A stretch of 64,000 nt of DNA from Holothuria scabra (lineage: Eukaryota > Echinodermata > Holothuroidea > Aspidochirotida > Holothuriidae): assembly GCA_037179385.1 (NCBI GenBank), contig CM074193.1, positions 36,792,846 to 36,856,845 of the forward strand, written 5' to 3'. Positions 1 through 11,689 of this stretch are shown one piece after another. Under the pieces are notes generated by a model. It searched no databases. It saw only the letters and a list, made by a program, of their open reading frames with translations, and was not told the origin of the DNA. Every line of letters begins with the position of its first letter. The stretch's first letter is position 1. Position numbers and translations under genes: made by a program.

Positions 1-439
1 CAGTGTGCCACAAAGAAAAAAATAATAATACTTGTATGCTGTAATCAGAATAAGCATCTGTTACTCATTCCAATTTCTAAAACTTAATGTTTTCTATTAA
101 AGTAAGCAGGTTTTAGTAAAAGTGTCAAAAAATTGGAAAAAAAAAAAAAGAATTGTAGGAAGTTTGTTTTGACATCATGTAAGTGAAGGGAAGGACAATG
201 GTCATGACATTTTAAACAATGCAAGTATGTAAAAATGCAAAATGTAAAGTTATGCTTATCTTTTCTTTGTGAATTCTTTTGAAAGTGTAATTTGCAATCC
301 TTTCATTCTTTTTATCAAAATTTGTGGTCACATGGAATTTTGGATATTAAAATTCCATTGGCACCTGTATGTTGTCACAGGAAAAAGTTATAAAATGAAA
401 CGTTTTTCAACAAAATTCTTTCCCAATTTTCATCAAAAG

Positions 440-542
440 CTTTGAGAGAAGAACAGCTGAAATGGACAAAGAAAAAGAAGACTATCGACAGTTTCTGCTG
501 AAGGCAGCTACTGTAGTGTTGGAACACAAGACGAAAGTTCAG
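440..542 (+). CDS. Penultimate coding exon of a coiled-coil protein (5' end outside the window)
   Basis: After a pyrimidine-rich tract and an AG at 438-439, an open frame of 34 codons (441-542) ends exactly at a consensus donor (CAG|GTGAGT). The product is highly charged, with residues such as DKEKEDYRQFLLKAATVV and a heptad-like spacing typical of a coiled coil. The intron is in phase 0, and the frame continues without a shift into the exon at 17191-17271, which is the main reason to believe both. The upstream exons lie outside the window. The order of residues (aromatic-x-x-x-x-x-KAA followed by a Lys/Glu-rich helix near the stop) loosely recalls the C-terminus of the kinetochore coiled-coil protein Nuf2. 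I cannot confirm that, so no symbol is given. The acceptor is less certain than the donor. Confidence 0.6.
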
Positions 543-1360
543 GTGAGTCCTGACAACATTGGCTGCTGCTCAAAATTATGACACAGCATTACACAAGCAT
601 TCCTTTAAAAGATTAATAAAGCCTTAAATTCTCCTCAGCCATCAGCAGCTATTACACTCAATTAACTTCAACAGGTCAAATGACTGTCACTTGATACATG
701 GCAAGCTGCGTCCAAGCATTGTTAGTGGCAGCCATAATGCTATGTGATTTGTGAACAATAGATCAGCTGTTCAGCTGAATTGACAAGTTGCATACACCCA
801 CATTGGCTGTAGAAAAAGTCCGGTGGTTCACTATTTATCTTTTAAAGGAATGTTTATGTTATAGGGGGTGGAGTTTGTTCAGGGCAGTTATTCCCACCGA
901 ATTTTTTTTTTTTCTTCAAGCAACACAGATTTCATGATTTGTTATTCCTGAGCAAAAAATTCTTCAGGGAGCTTTACAAATTTTGATGAAATATAATGGT
1001 TACTCTGCAACTGGAGAAGGCTAAGCTTTTTAAAAAAAGGGAGTTTTCCAGAATAGTAAATAGTGCAATATTTGGCGATTTGCCATGCAACCACATCACC
1101 CAAGAAGTGACAAAACTAAAAATTACTAAAAAACACAATACCTTTTATTCTCAGCAAGAGGTGTATCATATGTACATCATCAACTTCCAACTCACAAAGC
1201 TCTGGAAAACTTTGCAAATTGGAACCCCAGATGGGCTCAAAACCTTCCTGGTTTTATCTTTATCACATGATGTGTTGTCTGTTTCCAAATCTAGTTTGGG
1301 TCATGTGTCTATTTTAGCAGAAAAAGCAATTATTCAATTATCGGAATTACATGGTAGAAG

Positions 1361-1630
1361 TTAAAGGGAAATATTGCGTTTAAAATGCTCCAACATAGCA
1401 TTACAAATAAATAGCTCTAGTCATTTTCAAATCATTCGGACTCAACAATAAACCCCAGCAAAAGCTTCATCTGCACAAAATGTTATGCACAAGGAGAGTA
1501 ATGGAAGTTTCATCTTTTTAAATGTTGAGAGTGTGGGTGAAAAAATTATTTTTGAGCCAATAAATATTGGTTTTAAAAGTATGAAAAGTATGAAATTTCC
1601 ACGCAAAACAGATGAAATATTCCCCTTTAA
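1361..1630 (+). repeat. MITE family M, copy 1 (TTAA-flanked)
   Basis: The copy is bounded by TTAA at 1361-1364 and 1627-1630. The left end reads AAAGGGAAATATTGCG and the reverse complement of the right end reads AAAGGGGAATATTTC, giving terminal inverted repeats next to a TTAA target. A second copy (47033-47938) matches at both ends and in the middle (the words TGCTCCAACATAGCA and AATATTGGTTTTAAAA). TTAA targets are typical of piggyBac and Kolobok-type transposases. No transposase is encoded here. Confidence 0.65.
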
Positions 1631-1799
1631 GGTAAGAATTATGTCAATTGGTAGTACAAACTTTTCCCATCGGTTTTCCAGTTGATTACAGTAAAGTATC
1701 AGCTTGACTAATGATGAAATGTAGTGATCTTCTCAGGTTTTCTTTAAGGGCAATCAGAGTTGTTTCTGGTTAGAAGAGACACTGGGTTTGTGTTTACTA

Positions 1800-2345
1800 C
1801 TGTTAAATGTAAATTTCGGAATATTCTTCCGATAACAAAATTCCACACAGATGCAAGACTAAATGGCCTCCACTACATTGTAACCAAACCATGACATTAA
1901 ACTGTGATCATTAATCATTTCTTGTTAGTTTTAATTCAATGTACAAATATCATTAGGCATAAGCTACCTCTATGCAGTCTGGTCACTGTTTGTTTACACA
2001 ATTTCCCATGCTTCAGTGCCAGCACAACCAGCCTACATGTGTTCAAAGAGATAAGCCTATTGTCCTGGTCTGCTGAGGCAGCTCTGGTTGCAAACTTGGC
2101 TTGCACTGAATAAACAGTCTCTACCTTTATGAATGAGGTTTTCAGTGGGACTCGTTGTTTACGTAGTGCTGGACACGGCAGCTACTATTGATAGAGAGCT
2201 GATAATAGGAAGTCAGGTTGACCTTGCTGTAACATCACTTTTCAACAAAAAGTGGGGTGTCGGGTATAAAGTGTATGGAGGCAACCTTATGCCTAATGTG
2301 TTGGAAAATTAAAAGTTGTGGAAAAATTCATAAACAAAGACTGAT
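1800..2345 (+). repeat. Diverged interspersed repeat L, copy 1 (interrupted)
   Basis: The words AACAAAATTCCACACA, CTACA(T)TGTAACCAA and a later TTGTGGAAAAATTCATAAAC ... CTGATTGCC occur in the same order at 34885-35090. Here they are separated by about 300 bases absent from the other copy, which suggests a secondary insertion whose ends I could not define. Confidence 0.35.
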
Positions 2346-2636
2346 TGCCACTGTAAAACTTATCAATGGTGCAAGCATCTCATTATCCCATTTGACAACA
2401 GAAACTTTCTGCAATGTTTGCCTTACATATTTGTAAAGCATGGGTGGAAAAAGGAAGCTAGGTAGACTCTCCCTTGGAAGGAAATATTGGAAAATTAAGG
2501 GAAATCTTCCCTATTTTGAACATGGAAATGATGAAGATGAAGTTGTGGAAACCATTCCTCCCTGCGTGGGAATTAAACACTTTTTCCAGCCCCGTTGGTA
2601 AACTTGGATGGTTTTACCACAGTAGTATTAACACAA

Positions 2637-2914
2637 GCCTTGAATTTTGAGGCAAAGGAGTGCAATCACACACCATAACTCACTCCAAACCACAGTTCAG
2701 GGTGCAATTTTTCACACACCTTCGTGAAGAATGTTGGCTCATGTAAACCTATTGAAGTTTAAATAGCACACCTACGACACTCTTTAATTTACTGAGAAGT
2801 GTGATTTGTCCCACACCTGGAAATTCTCAAACTCAAGGTGTGAATTTTACATCACTCCTTAATTCCTTAGAAGAGTGATTTATAGCACACCTGGGCATTC
2901 TTAAACTCAAGGCC
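2637..2914 (+). repeat. Interspersed repeat family P, copy 1
   Basis: The copy is framed by CCTTGAATTTTGAG on the left and an inverted CTCAAGGCC on the right. Inside are 'tcacacacc', 'gtgaagaatg' and two tandem versions of a 'gagtgatttgt...cacacctggaaattctcaaactcaagg' segment. The same order of words occurs at 57631-58076 and around 50640-51480, where younger elements interrupt it. Confidence 0.55.
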
Positions 2915-3706
2915 CGAATTTTATGGCATGTTGTGCACGATGTGCTAATTTGAGTGATACGTACATTTTGCAATGTCTTAAATCTAGAGGAGTACAAACC
3001 AATCTAAAGTTTATTATTTTGGGGGCTTATTCTTGTTGCTTTTATGTTTCAATTACAGAAATGGTCTAAAATTGTATTCATAAATGGTGCTGTAATGCAC
3101 AAAATTATAACCATAATATTATGCAAGTAATAACTTGGCATGTTTACTTAAAATATATTGCTAGAATATTTGTTTTCTTTGAAAATTGAGTTATTCCTCA
3201 AAAACACTTATATAATATTTATAATATTTCAGCAAAATTTTCAATCTTCTCATTTCTTAATTTTTTCAATATTTCTCCACTTTAAACACAAACATCAAAT
3301 TGACAAAGCTTTATTTACATCAGACATACTTTTCATCAGTTTACAAATATTTGCATTTTAATTTAGGATGAACATTTCAAAGATTTGTGTTTATTACTTG
3401 ATATTTGAATTAATTCAGTCCTAATGCTAACTTAGGACAGGTTCTCCAAGGCCTTTATCACAAAACATCTAATTAGTTTATGCTGGGTTACTCATTGGTT
3501 TATACCCTTGATAAGCAATATTTAGGAGATTTGAAAATTGTGTTCATCTTTCAAAATAAGGTATAGCCTTCTTGTATATTTTGACCTTATCATGCTTCTA
3601 TGCAGGACTAGTAAAAATGCTCATTTTCCAGAAAGGGAGTAAAATTTTCCACAATCATGGCTGTTTTTTCATGAACAAAAAAAAAAATTTACCTTCTAAT
3701 AGACTA

Positions 3707-3957
3707 CACGTTTAGTCTAGCAGTAGGGCATCCGCCTTTCATGCGGAAGGGCCAGGTTCGATTTCCATGTCAGCTCATACCAAAGACTCTAAAAATGGAA
3801 CCCTCTGCCGTTGTGTGTGATGCTCCACATAAGCAATGGAGTAGGGAAAACAAGCCAGTGAGCCACAACTGGAAAAAAAGGCCATAATCATGGCCATGGC
3901 CAGCTCGACTTGAGCCAATAGGTTGGAAACTGAGCCGTAAAACTCCATCTAACTATC
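3707..3957 (+). repeat. tRNA-Glu-derived SINE, most complete copy
   Basis: The head (about 3711-3770) folds like a tRNA. It has an A-box-like TAGTCTAGCAGTAGGGCATC, an anticodon stem-loop CCGC-CTTTCAT-GCGG whose loop would present UUC (Glu), and a B-box-like GGTTCGATTTCC at 3755-3766. The tRNA-unrelated body follows, with 'aagcaatggagtagggaaaacaa', 'gccagtgagccacaactgg' and 'ttgacttgagccaataggttggaaactg'-like words that recur at about 20990-21150, 29950-30120 and 60040-60130. A functional tRNA is unlikely because the acceptor stem does not pair. Confidence 0.7.
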
Positions 3958-4653
3958 TAATAGCCAAACTTTCCCTCTGATTGCCTAAATTTTCAGGGAA
4001 GGAGTCTCTGAGCCTTTCAACTTTTTTATCTGTCCATGCTAGCATGAATAATTCATTGTAGCCTTGGCCTTGACTTGAAGTGGATTTCAATCCACAGTTT
4101 TGAAGTGTTTCCCTAAAATATACCAAGGTGACTGATCAATACCTGGTATTGTGAGCAAAATACAAGATGTAAGAAATACTGTACTATCAGTACCGTTATC
4201 TCATTAAATGTCGTGATCTTGTTTCTCTAGAAGAGCAGTTTCTCTTGGTTTACTTTGAAAAACTGTTTCTAGTATATCACTGATAATTTTACAGTAAGAA
4301 TAGACTAAGGTGGCTCTTAAGTAGCTGTGTAGCATTTTATTAGAAATAATGTGTTTTCACAAAATATTAGCATTATCAAGCTTTATTTTTTTCAGACAAA
4401 TATTCCTCTAAGTAACAGTTTCTCTCATTGTGTATTTAAACTCAAGTTTCAACAGCACACTTTTTGAGCAGACCCTGGTGAATGAATCTCTGTCCTTAGA
4501 CTTTTCCCTCATGTCATGGCCCCAACCCCCTCCCCCATGACACAATCCTGGCTTTGCTCCTGATGAATCTACATTGCCCCTTCTTACCTCCTATTTACAC
4601 CATGCAGTCCTACTTATAGTCAACCCTTTGGCAAGTCATCAGCATGATGCAGG

Positions 4654-7114
4654 CAGGGGTCGACAAATCCCCCGCCCAACAGTCCGGGGCAAGTAAAAAA
4701 TGACTCGGACATTTCACTTGTCTTATTGCAGCCCGCCAGGCAAGCAGTACAGAAGTCTTCTTCGCATAGAAATTCAATGGCTAGTACTACAGTACCGGCG
4801 CTCTATCTGTCACGCTCTCAACTCACCAACGCTAGTTTGACGATGGTTGATCAACTACTTTTTTCATTGTTAATTTCAATAGGATCATGGTAACATGTCA
4901 ATCATGTCTGCTGAGTCTGGCCCCTAATCCTCAACTAGTCGATTCATTCATCAGTGTGTCTAGTCTCCTTTGTGTCCAGCAGAGGAAGTCCTATTGTATC
5001 GTAAAATGATTTTTAACTTAAAAAGTCAAGTTTATTGAGCAAGAAAGGTGTGTGGATAAGTGAAGACAGAACAATAACCTGTCTGCCGTACGATCGATAA
5101 AGTAGTAGCAAGTAGCTTATTCCTACATATGCTGTGCGTACGATACTGGGCAAGTCTGCTTGAGTTTACTGGCAGTGCCATAGGTGAACGTGGTTGAAAA
5201 AAAAAAATTGGCAAGCTCCTGACTGGAAAATTATGATCTTGCGGGAAGTTTCTTCAGTGTGAAAGAGGAAATAAATCAGCTATTAGAGAAATGGAACTAT
5301 TTCAAAACATGAAGTGAATAACCCGTAGATTTTCTAGTTGAAAATATGACAGGTAGGCCTTGCCGTTATTGTTTTTAGAGTCTGTACACAGTGTAATAAG
5401 ACAAGGACTGGAAATGAACACATTGACTTTACTCCAGTTTCGGTCAAGAGTGCCCGTGTTAATAAATGAAAAAAATCTTTTATTTCATTTTTCCTTCTTC
5501 AAAGCTAAACAGAAAAGTCAGCTATGTAGGCTTTGCATTTGGAAGCTGGGCTTACCTCGGCTTCCGCATTGTTACTCCAATCTCGTGTCGTGTGAAAGCA
5601 CACTTTGAGAAAAGGTTAATTGACTAAAAGTTTTGTCACTGTAGTAGGCGCCCCTTGCTTCGTGTATATCGTATTACCATAACCAGTTCAGGATGGAAAT
5701 TAGAAGGAATAGTTCATTCGTTTCACGAACGGAATATCGTATTATTTTCACTTCAAAAGTGTAGATACAACCATTAATACTGTAGAATTGTTTGCAGTCG
5801 ATGTCACATGCCCTTTGATAATTTATTTCTTAGGCCAACATCGTGGTCTGTCTAGTTTTCTTCCCCCAATCATGTCGGAACATTTGCATTATTTTACTGG
5901 ACTGGACTGGGCTGTAGTTGCGTAAATATACTGGAGCTACTATCCTGCTTTAACGAACCTGATGTAGAAAAAATCATGACAATCTTAACAGTTCTGGGCA
6001 GCAAAACAATTACACTCGATTAACATTTCTTATGGTTCCTTTCTGATATAAATATCCCCCATATAATTTTTGCAGTTCTTGTCCAAAACTTACGTCTTGT
6101 TTGGAAAGAATCTGCAACTGAAATGCACTTAAGTCAGATCCCCCAAAAATCCAAGTTCGCAGAGATTTGTGATGTCTTTTCTTGGTGAATTTAGCACGGG
6201 GCTTGCCCGGCTGCACTAGCTGGCTGTATAAGCTTGTGAAGTGCGATGATCATAACACAAACTCAATGGGAAAATTTGTCTCGAGACCCAGTATTTTCAC
6301 ACACTAAATCCCATAGGCAAAGGTGCGAGTTGTGATTGGCTGGCTAGAATCAACGCAATTGAACCAATTACGATGCACGGGCCAATTTAAATTTTGCAAT
6401 GGATAGTATCAATATGATATCACGGAGAAAAATATGACGCCTACGATGAGCAGAATTTTACTAATGCCGATTATCTACCGACAATGGAATAATCGGCCTT
6501 ATGCCGATTACTTAACAGGTGATCAGTCGAACACTAGATTGAATGTAATTTTGCGGCGAGGGACTTTCTATTCCTTAAAGTTATTCATAGTTGTATGGCT
6601 GTATGAAGCCTCTCTGTAGTATCAGTGCCATAGCGTACTATGTGCATTCCTGACTGCTTTATGTTTCTGTACGGACAGCAGTTTCGAATGTTTCGAACTC
6701 AACTGTACACACCAGTACACTGTACAACAAGATACTATTTTTTTTGGAGGACTGATAATCCCCTCACTATCGGTCGGCCAGCCTCCCTATCCCTATTGAA
6801 ATTTCCCAGTGCTTTGTGCCTCAATGTTGTATGTGAAAAGAGAGTGCAACGTTGACTAACAATGGGCAAAACTTCAAAGGAAATATCAGGAAGGAGGAGG
6901 GGTCGTTGATTCGAGTTGACTCGGAGTTGAGACTGAAAAGATTCTACTAGTTGATCAACCACCATCAAGTTGAAAGGCAACTCGGGGTGTGACAGATACA
7001 GCGCTGGTACTGTAGATAATTAGATATGGACTAGGGCATATTCATGTGGACAAGTAGGTTTGGGAATCCCTAGCCCAATGGGCTAGAAATAAAAAACGAA
7101 TATGTCAAAGCCTG
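4654..7114 (+). mobile_element. Family G element, split by a TA-flanked insertion
   Basis: An exact 8-bp target duplication GATGCAGG flanks the element (4646-4653 and 7115-7122). The ends are CAGGGGTCGACA and, read inward from the right, CAGGCTTTGACATA. Removing the nested 4790-7012 element and one TA leaves about 236 bp. That matches the uninterrupted G copy at 47098-47337 (240 bp, opposite orientation) along its whole length. Ends of CAGG type with a 7-8 bp duplication point to a hAT-like transposase acting in trans. No coding capacity is seen. Confidence 0.75.
4790..7012 (+). mobile_element. 2223-bp TA-flanked element with long inverted repeats, no recognisable transposase
   Basis: The element sits in a TA dinucleotide (4788-4789 and 7013-7014). 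The intact G copy at 47 kb supplies the empty site, with a single TA at the same position. The ends begin CAGTACCGGCGC and, inverted, CAGTACCAGCGC. Imperfect inverted similarity continues for roughly 70-75 bp, including GGTTGATCAACTA on both sides (about 4848-4860 and 6943-6955). A TA target is typical of Tc1/mariner-type elements. The interior carries only short stop-interrupted frames of at most about 80 codons with no DDE motif, so it looks non-autonomous or captures unrelated DNA. Confidence 0.75.
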
Positions 7115-10100
7115 GATGCAGGGCCTTCATATTTTTGACAATGACCTCTAAAATTTAATGACCATCAAGGCCATTTGGCCCCTGTGTCCTACTACCTGTG
7201 AGATTACATTGTGGTCAGTACAAAATCACTTGTTTGGCCTTGGTGCCCCCTAAGTTCACATGAACTGCACTGATGGGAAAATGGTCTTGCCTAGCTGGAA
7301 CCTTACTTCCAGCCGTGGTGATGGGATTGTCATGTAAGGAGATCCTGAAGGGCACTCCCTCATTCTTTACTTGCCATTGATGCAGAATTACTGTATGACA
7401 TAATACCAGCAATTTAGGTTTTGGCATGTTGCCCTCTTTAAGATTTCAAAAAGAAACAAAGATGGCCAAATTCTTGACAGAAGGCTTCAGAGGTGGAAAA
7501 TCAAAATCCAACAGTGAAACAATATTCATCTCTATGCAAGTATTAGTTACTGTGTGAATTAGTCATTGTGACAGTATCAGTCATTCAAAGAATTCTCTGT
7601 TTCATGTTTTAGTGTTTTGTTCATTGTCCTGAAGCCTGTAGTGAGTGTAGTCTGCTGTATTTCGCTCCTCACCACATCCTATTTATATCGTTATTGCCCC
7701 CAATAAATGTCTGGCAAAAAAAATAATCGCGAGGTGGTAACCCTACCTTTTAAGGATGGTAGATACGCATCTACTTCCTTCTTCACTTTTGCCTCATGGT
7801 GTTAGCTTGTCTTGTCAAAATGTCTTGCAAAATTTGCCTGTTTGTGATCGTTGTTTTCCTGATTCTAGACCAGCCCTTTTTACTTGTACCATGGATTGCC
7901 CCCTGACACCTCCTACTGAAGCCATGAGTATCCCTTATTATTTAGGCCTTCTTTCAATTTTGTTATGGTAGCGTAAGCTTCAAGGGTTTTCGTCTTGCGC
8001 GATCCTCCCATTGTGTAGTTCATATACAGGAAGCAGTCTCACACCGCCATCTTGTTCCTAGTGTGGGTTATGGGAGTTGTGGTCTTTTGTAGATATTCCC
8101 ATCCCCTCCTCCCTTTTTGGTCTAGGAATCTAGTACAAGTCTGTGGGGGGAGGGTTTAAGCAGTGGCTCAGCTTCATTTAGCATCATTTTACAGGCATTT
8201 TCAGCCAATTTCTTCCCTTTAGTATATTAGCCAATTGGTGCACATATTGGAATGGTAATTAGTTATGGCCATTGAGGTACAGTATCATGTTTGTTTGTCA
8301 GCTGTAAGGTCTTGTACGTTCAGTGTCCAGACTATTATATGGTGGGAGGTACCCCAAACCCAAGTACTATAGTATGGAACTGCCCACGACTAGCCCACAT
8401 TGCCATTAGCTAGCTTCAAATATTTATTTGCTGGCTCCATTATATGTTTACAAAGCAGTTAATAAAATTTTTTTATTAAAATTCTGCAACCTATTATGCT
8501 CCTACCTACCTCTCCTATAACTACTGCTATTGGACAGTCTCATCTATTGCAAAATGTTCTCTAGCATTTTAAATGTAACATTTTTCCACTTGAAGGGAAA
8601 TACTGCCTTTAAAATTGGTCCTTCACCATTATTCTAACCAGTAAGCTACAGCAATATCTCTTATCTATTTTGAATATTGCTCAGCAATTGCATTCACCAT
8701 AGTGCTTCTAAAGAATATGTTCCTCTTTAACATATCCAACATAAATTTTGTTATGGAATAATCTTTTAAATATTTTGCTTCTCCATTGATTTAATTGTTT
8801 TGTACTCCCTTTGGTCAATCAATGTTCAGCTGGTTATGCTAATACACTCTTATAAAAATCAGGCCACCTTATGACACATATGACACACTTGCCGGTGGTA
8901 GCATTTTAGGTGGAACTATTTCATTTCTGAGCTTTAAAATCCCTAAAATCAGGATGTTTTTTTTTCCTGCCTCAACGTAGTATTAAAAATATAGTAATAC
9001 TAAAATTGATGCAAACCTTGAAAAGTAACAGTTTAGCAAAAGCACTCTCAGTCTTTATGTACACATATATGCAAAGTGTTTTCCACTTACATTTGTAGAC
9101 ATTTGTCATTCAGAGAGAAAAAGAGGAATTTCACCCCCAAGACCATTGACCCAATTGAGGGTAGTGCTGTGCACTGGCCACACACACAGAATTTTTAAAT
9201 GTTGTATTCTGAGGTGACAGTGTTGGCAAGTACTGTATGCTATTCATACCTTAAGAACCATCCAGTAAATGACTTCTCTGTAAGCTATTCCTTTCTGCCT
9301 ATTTACTGTCAAATTCTTTAATCTCCTTCAACTGTTCAAGTTGTCCAAGATATAAGCTCTAACCAAGATATTACTTCTTCTCCTTACCACAATCTCCTAC
9401 CACTCCTTTAATTATCTAGTCATATATCCAGTTATCTCCCATCACCCCAATTTCTATATTTTTGAGGTACGTTGTCATGACTGCTATGATCCTCCATATT
9501 TCCTTCAATAAGAACTTAAAATTGTCACTGGATATCCTTTTCATCATGGTTTCATAAATGTCTCTTTCCCATATGCTAAAAATTAGTGTTCGTAATTGGA
9601 GAAAGGTTGTCGTTTTCAAGAAATATCCCTAAATTTTCTCAGATTTTCCCACAAGGTCACACATATGGTAAATATGATGCTATCTCATGTAAATTCCGAG
9701 CTAATTGCTTAAAAACACCATGTAAAATTGAGTTACATTTTTGGCTTTGACAGTTTATGAGGGTGAAATGGCTGCAATTGTATTGTAGAAAACAAAACTC
9801 CTGAAAAACAGGTACTTGTGCACTACAGCCAGTTGCCTAATTTCCTCTGCAGTACTCTATATTTACGTATATTACATTTTGTTATTATTTTTAAAAAAGC
9901 ATATTTCACTGGCAGACCTGGAGTTTTGCCATACTGTAAGTTTAGATCAGGGAGTATAGTCATTTGCCAGCCTGCCTGGATCAGGTTTCATTCATTCCAA
10001 CTAAATTTGAAAAAAAAAAAAAAAAAATTCTTATTTATTCTGCAATGCTGATTTACATTTTATCATTTTTAACTCAGCATGATTCACTTCTAGAAGTTTC

Positions 10101-10477
10101 GCCATAAGTTTGGATAAAAATGTACATGAATGAATTTAGCAAATGTGTCCTTTCCAGGTTTGTCCCAGGTTTCTTAAATGGTATTACATTTAAGAATCCT
10201 GTGCCATGGGAAACCTGAAAAAAGTCACAAAACTTGGGGAACTGTTTCAAGGCCTGGAAAAATCTTGAAATCTTGTGAAGTCAAAGAAAAATCATGAAAA
10301 TTTTCACAAAGTGATATTGCTCCATTGTTACTGGAAATATTAAAAATCAAATGTACTTATTTTTTAACTGGAAATTATTAGTAAAACCTTAATTCGATCC
10401 ATATCTGGTCCAGTTAAGTCATCAAAATGCATACCCCAGAAATGTAGGAACTGAGTACATTTGAACTGATCTGTATC

Positions 10478-11689
10478 TGGGTCATTCCACAAGGTTGGGG
10501 CACATTACATATATACACAGTACCTGAGAGAGATCACTTATATAATTTGATGTGAATACAGCATCAATTTAAGTGTGGTATGAAATGAATTGCAGTAACT
10601 GTTTGTTTTGTTGTGTAATAGTACAATTGACACACTCCCATGAATTTTTAAGTTTTTCCCAATCTTTTGGTGGTGTCTCTTGAAAAAAATGGTAAAAAAT
10701 TTGTGACTTAAAATGTTGCACAAATTAGGTTCTTCGCATTCCTTTGACAAATGAAATTTTATTGTCTCTCATGCAAGCATTTGCAGAACACAGGTGACAT
10801 AACAACTTGCTGTTAGTAGACAATGACAGGGGACCTGCCTTTCTTCGCAGTGTTGGAATCAAATTTGTCATACCCATGTAACACATGGTGTCCACCTCCC
10901 CTAGGTATGTTACGTGGGTATTTTTTAGGTCACATGATTTCCCACTGAAATGCCCTCACCACCAAACTCATTCCAATAGTTAAAGAACAGCAAGTTACTA
11001 CTGTAAACAAATAATTGAAGCTGTAGAGTCAAACTATATATTTAAAAAATACCTATGACAGATGGAATTTTCATATGGTGTGCACATGTCAGATGTTACG
11101 TGGGTATAACAAAAATCCCAAATTAAATGCATTTCCTACATGCTTCACACAAATAATGTAAAAATGTGCACTAGTATTTGCCAGAGTCGTATCCATGGAT
11201 ATTTGGTAATAATTTGAAGCACACAAATTGTGTAAGAGGCAAGTATGTTCATGGTGTCCACATGTTACATGGGTACAGTTCTTTTACATAGGTACTACTT
11301 ATATGGACTTATTTTTCCACAAAAAAAATCATTTGGTGTCCCATTTCTGTTGTTTTGGGGGGGAATATACACAGAAGTAAAAGTTTAAGAATTTTCTAAT
11401 TCTGATCACATTGCCAAGGTAGATTATGACAAACCTGTTTGTAGTTGGGGTCCATAAGACAAGGTGTCTTCATTACGTAGGTAATATTAGCATAGTATAA
11501 CATTAATATGAGGAAAAAAATGAAATCAACATTGATGTCATTGTGTACTATTTGTATTAGGACATTCTTCAATGTTACTTTATGTTTAGATGGATCATTA
11601 AGAAAAAACAATGGTTTGCACCAAGCACAGTGTATTCATAATTTGACACAAAAGTCACACTTTGTGCCCCAACCTTGTGGAATGACCCA
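10478..11689 (+). mobile_element. 1212-bp element with 27-bp perfect terminal inverted repeats
   Basis: The 27 bases at 10478-10504, beginning TGGGTCATTCCACAAGGTTG, recur inverted without mismatch at 11663-11689. The flanking octamers TCTGTATC (10470-10477) and TCTGCACC (11690-11697) match at six of eight positions and may be an aged 8-bp target duplication. The interior contains three copies of a motif like GGTGTCCACATGTTACGTGG followed by GTA (near 10890, 11080 and 11250). I see no credible ORF, so the element is probably non-autonomous. The superfamily is not assigned. Confidence 0.7.

Noticed and set aside
996..1364. 122-codon plus-strand open frame in the long intron
   Set aside because: Low-complexity AT-driven codons, no motif, and it runs into the left end of MITE M. 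Chance frame.
3711..3770. Functional tRNA-Glu gene
   Set aside because: Acceptor stem does not pair, the B-box has an extra base, and it is fused to a repeated SINE body.
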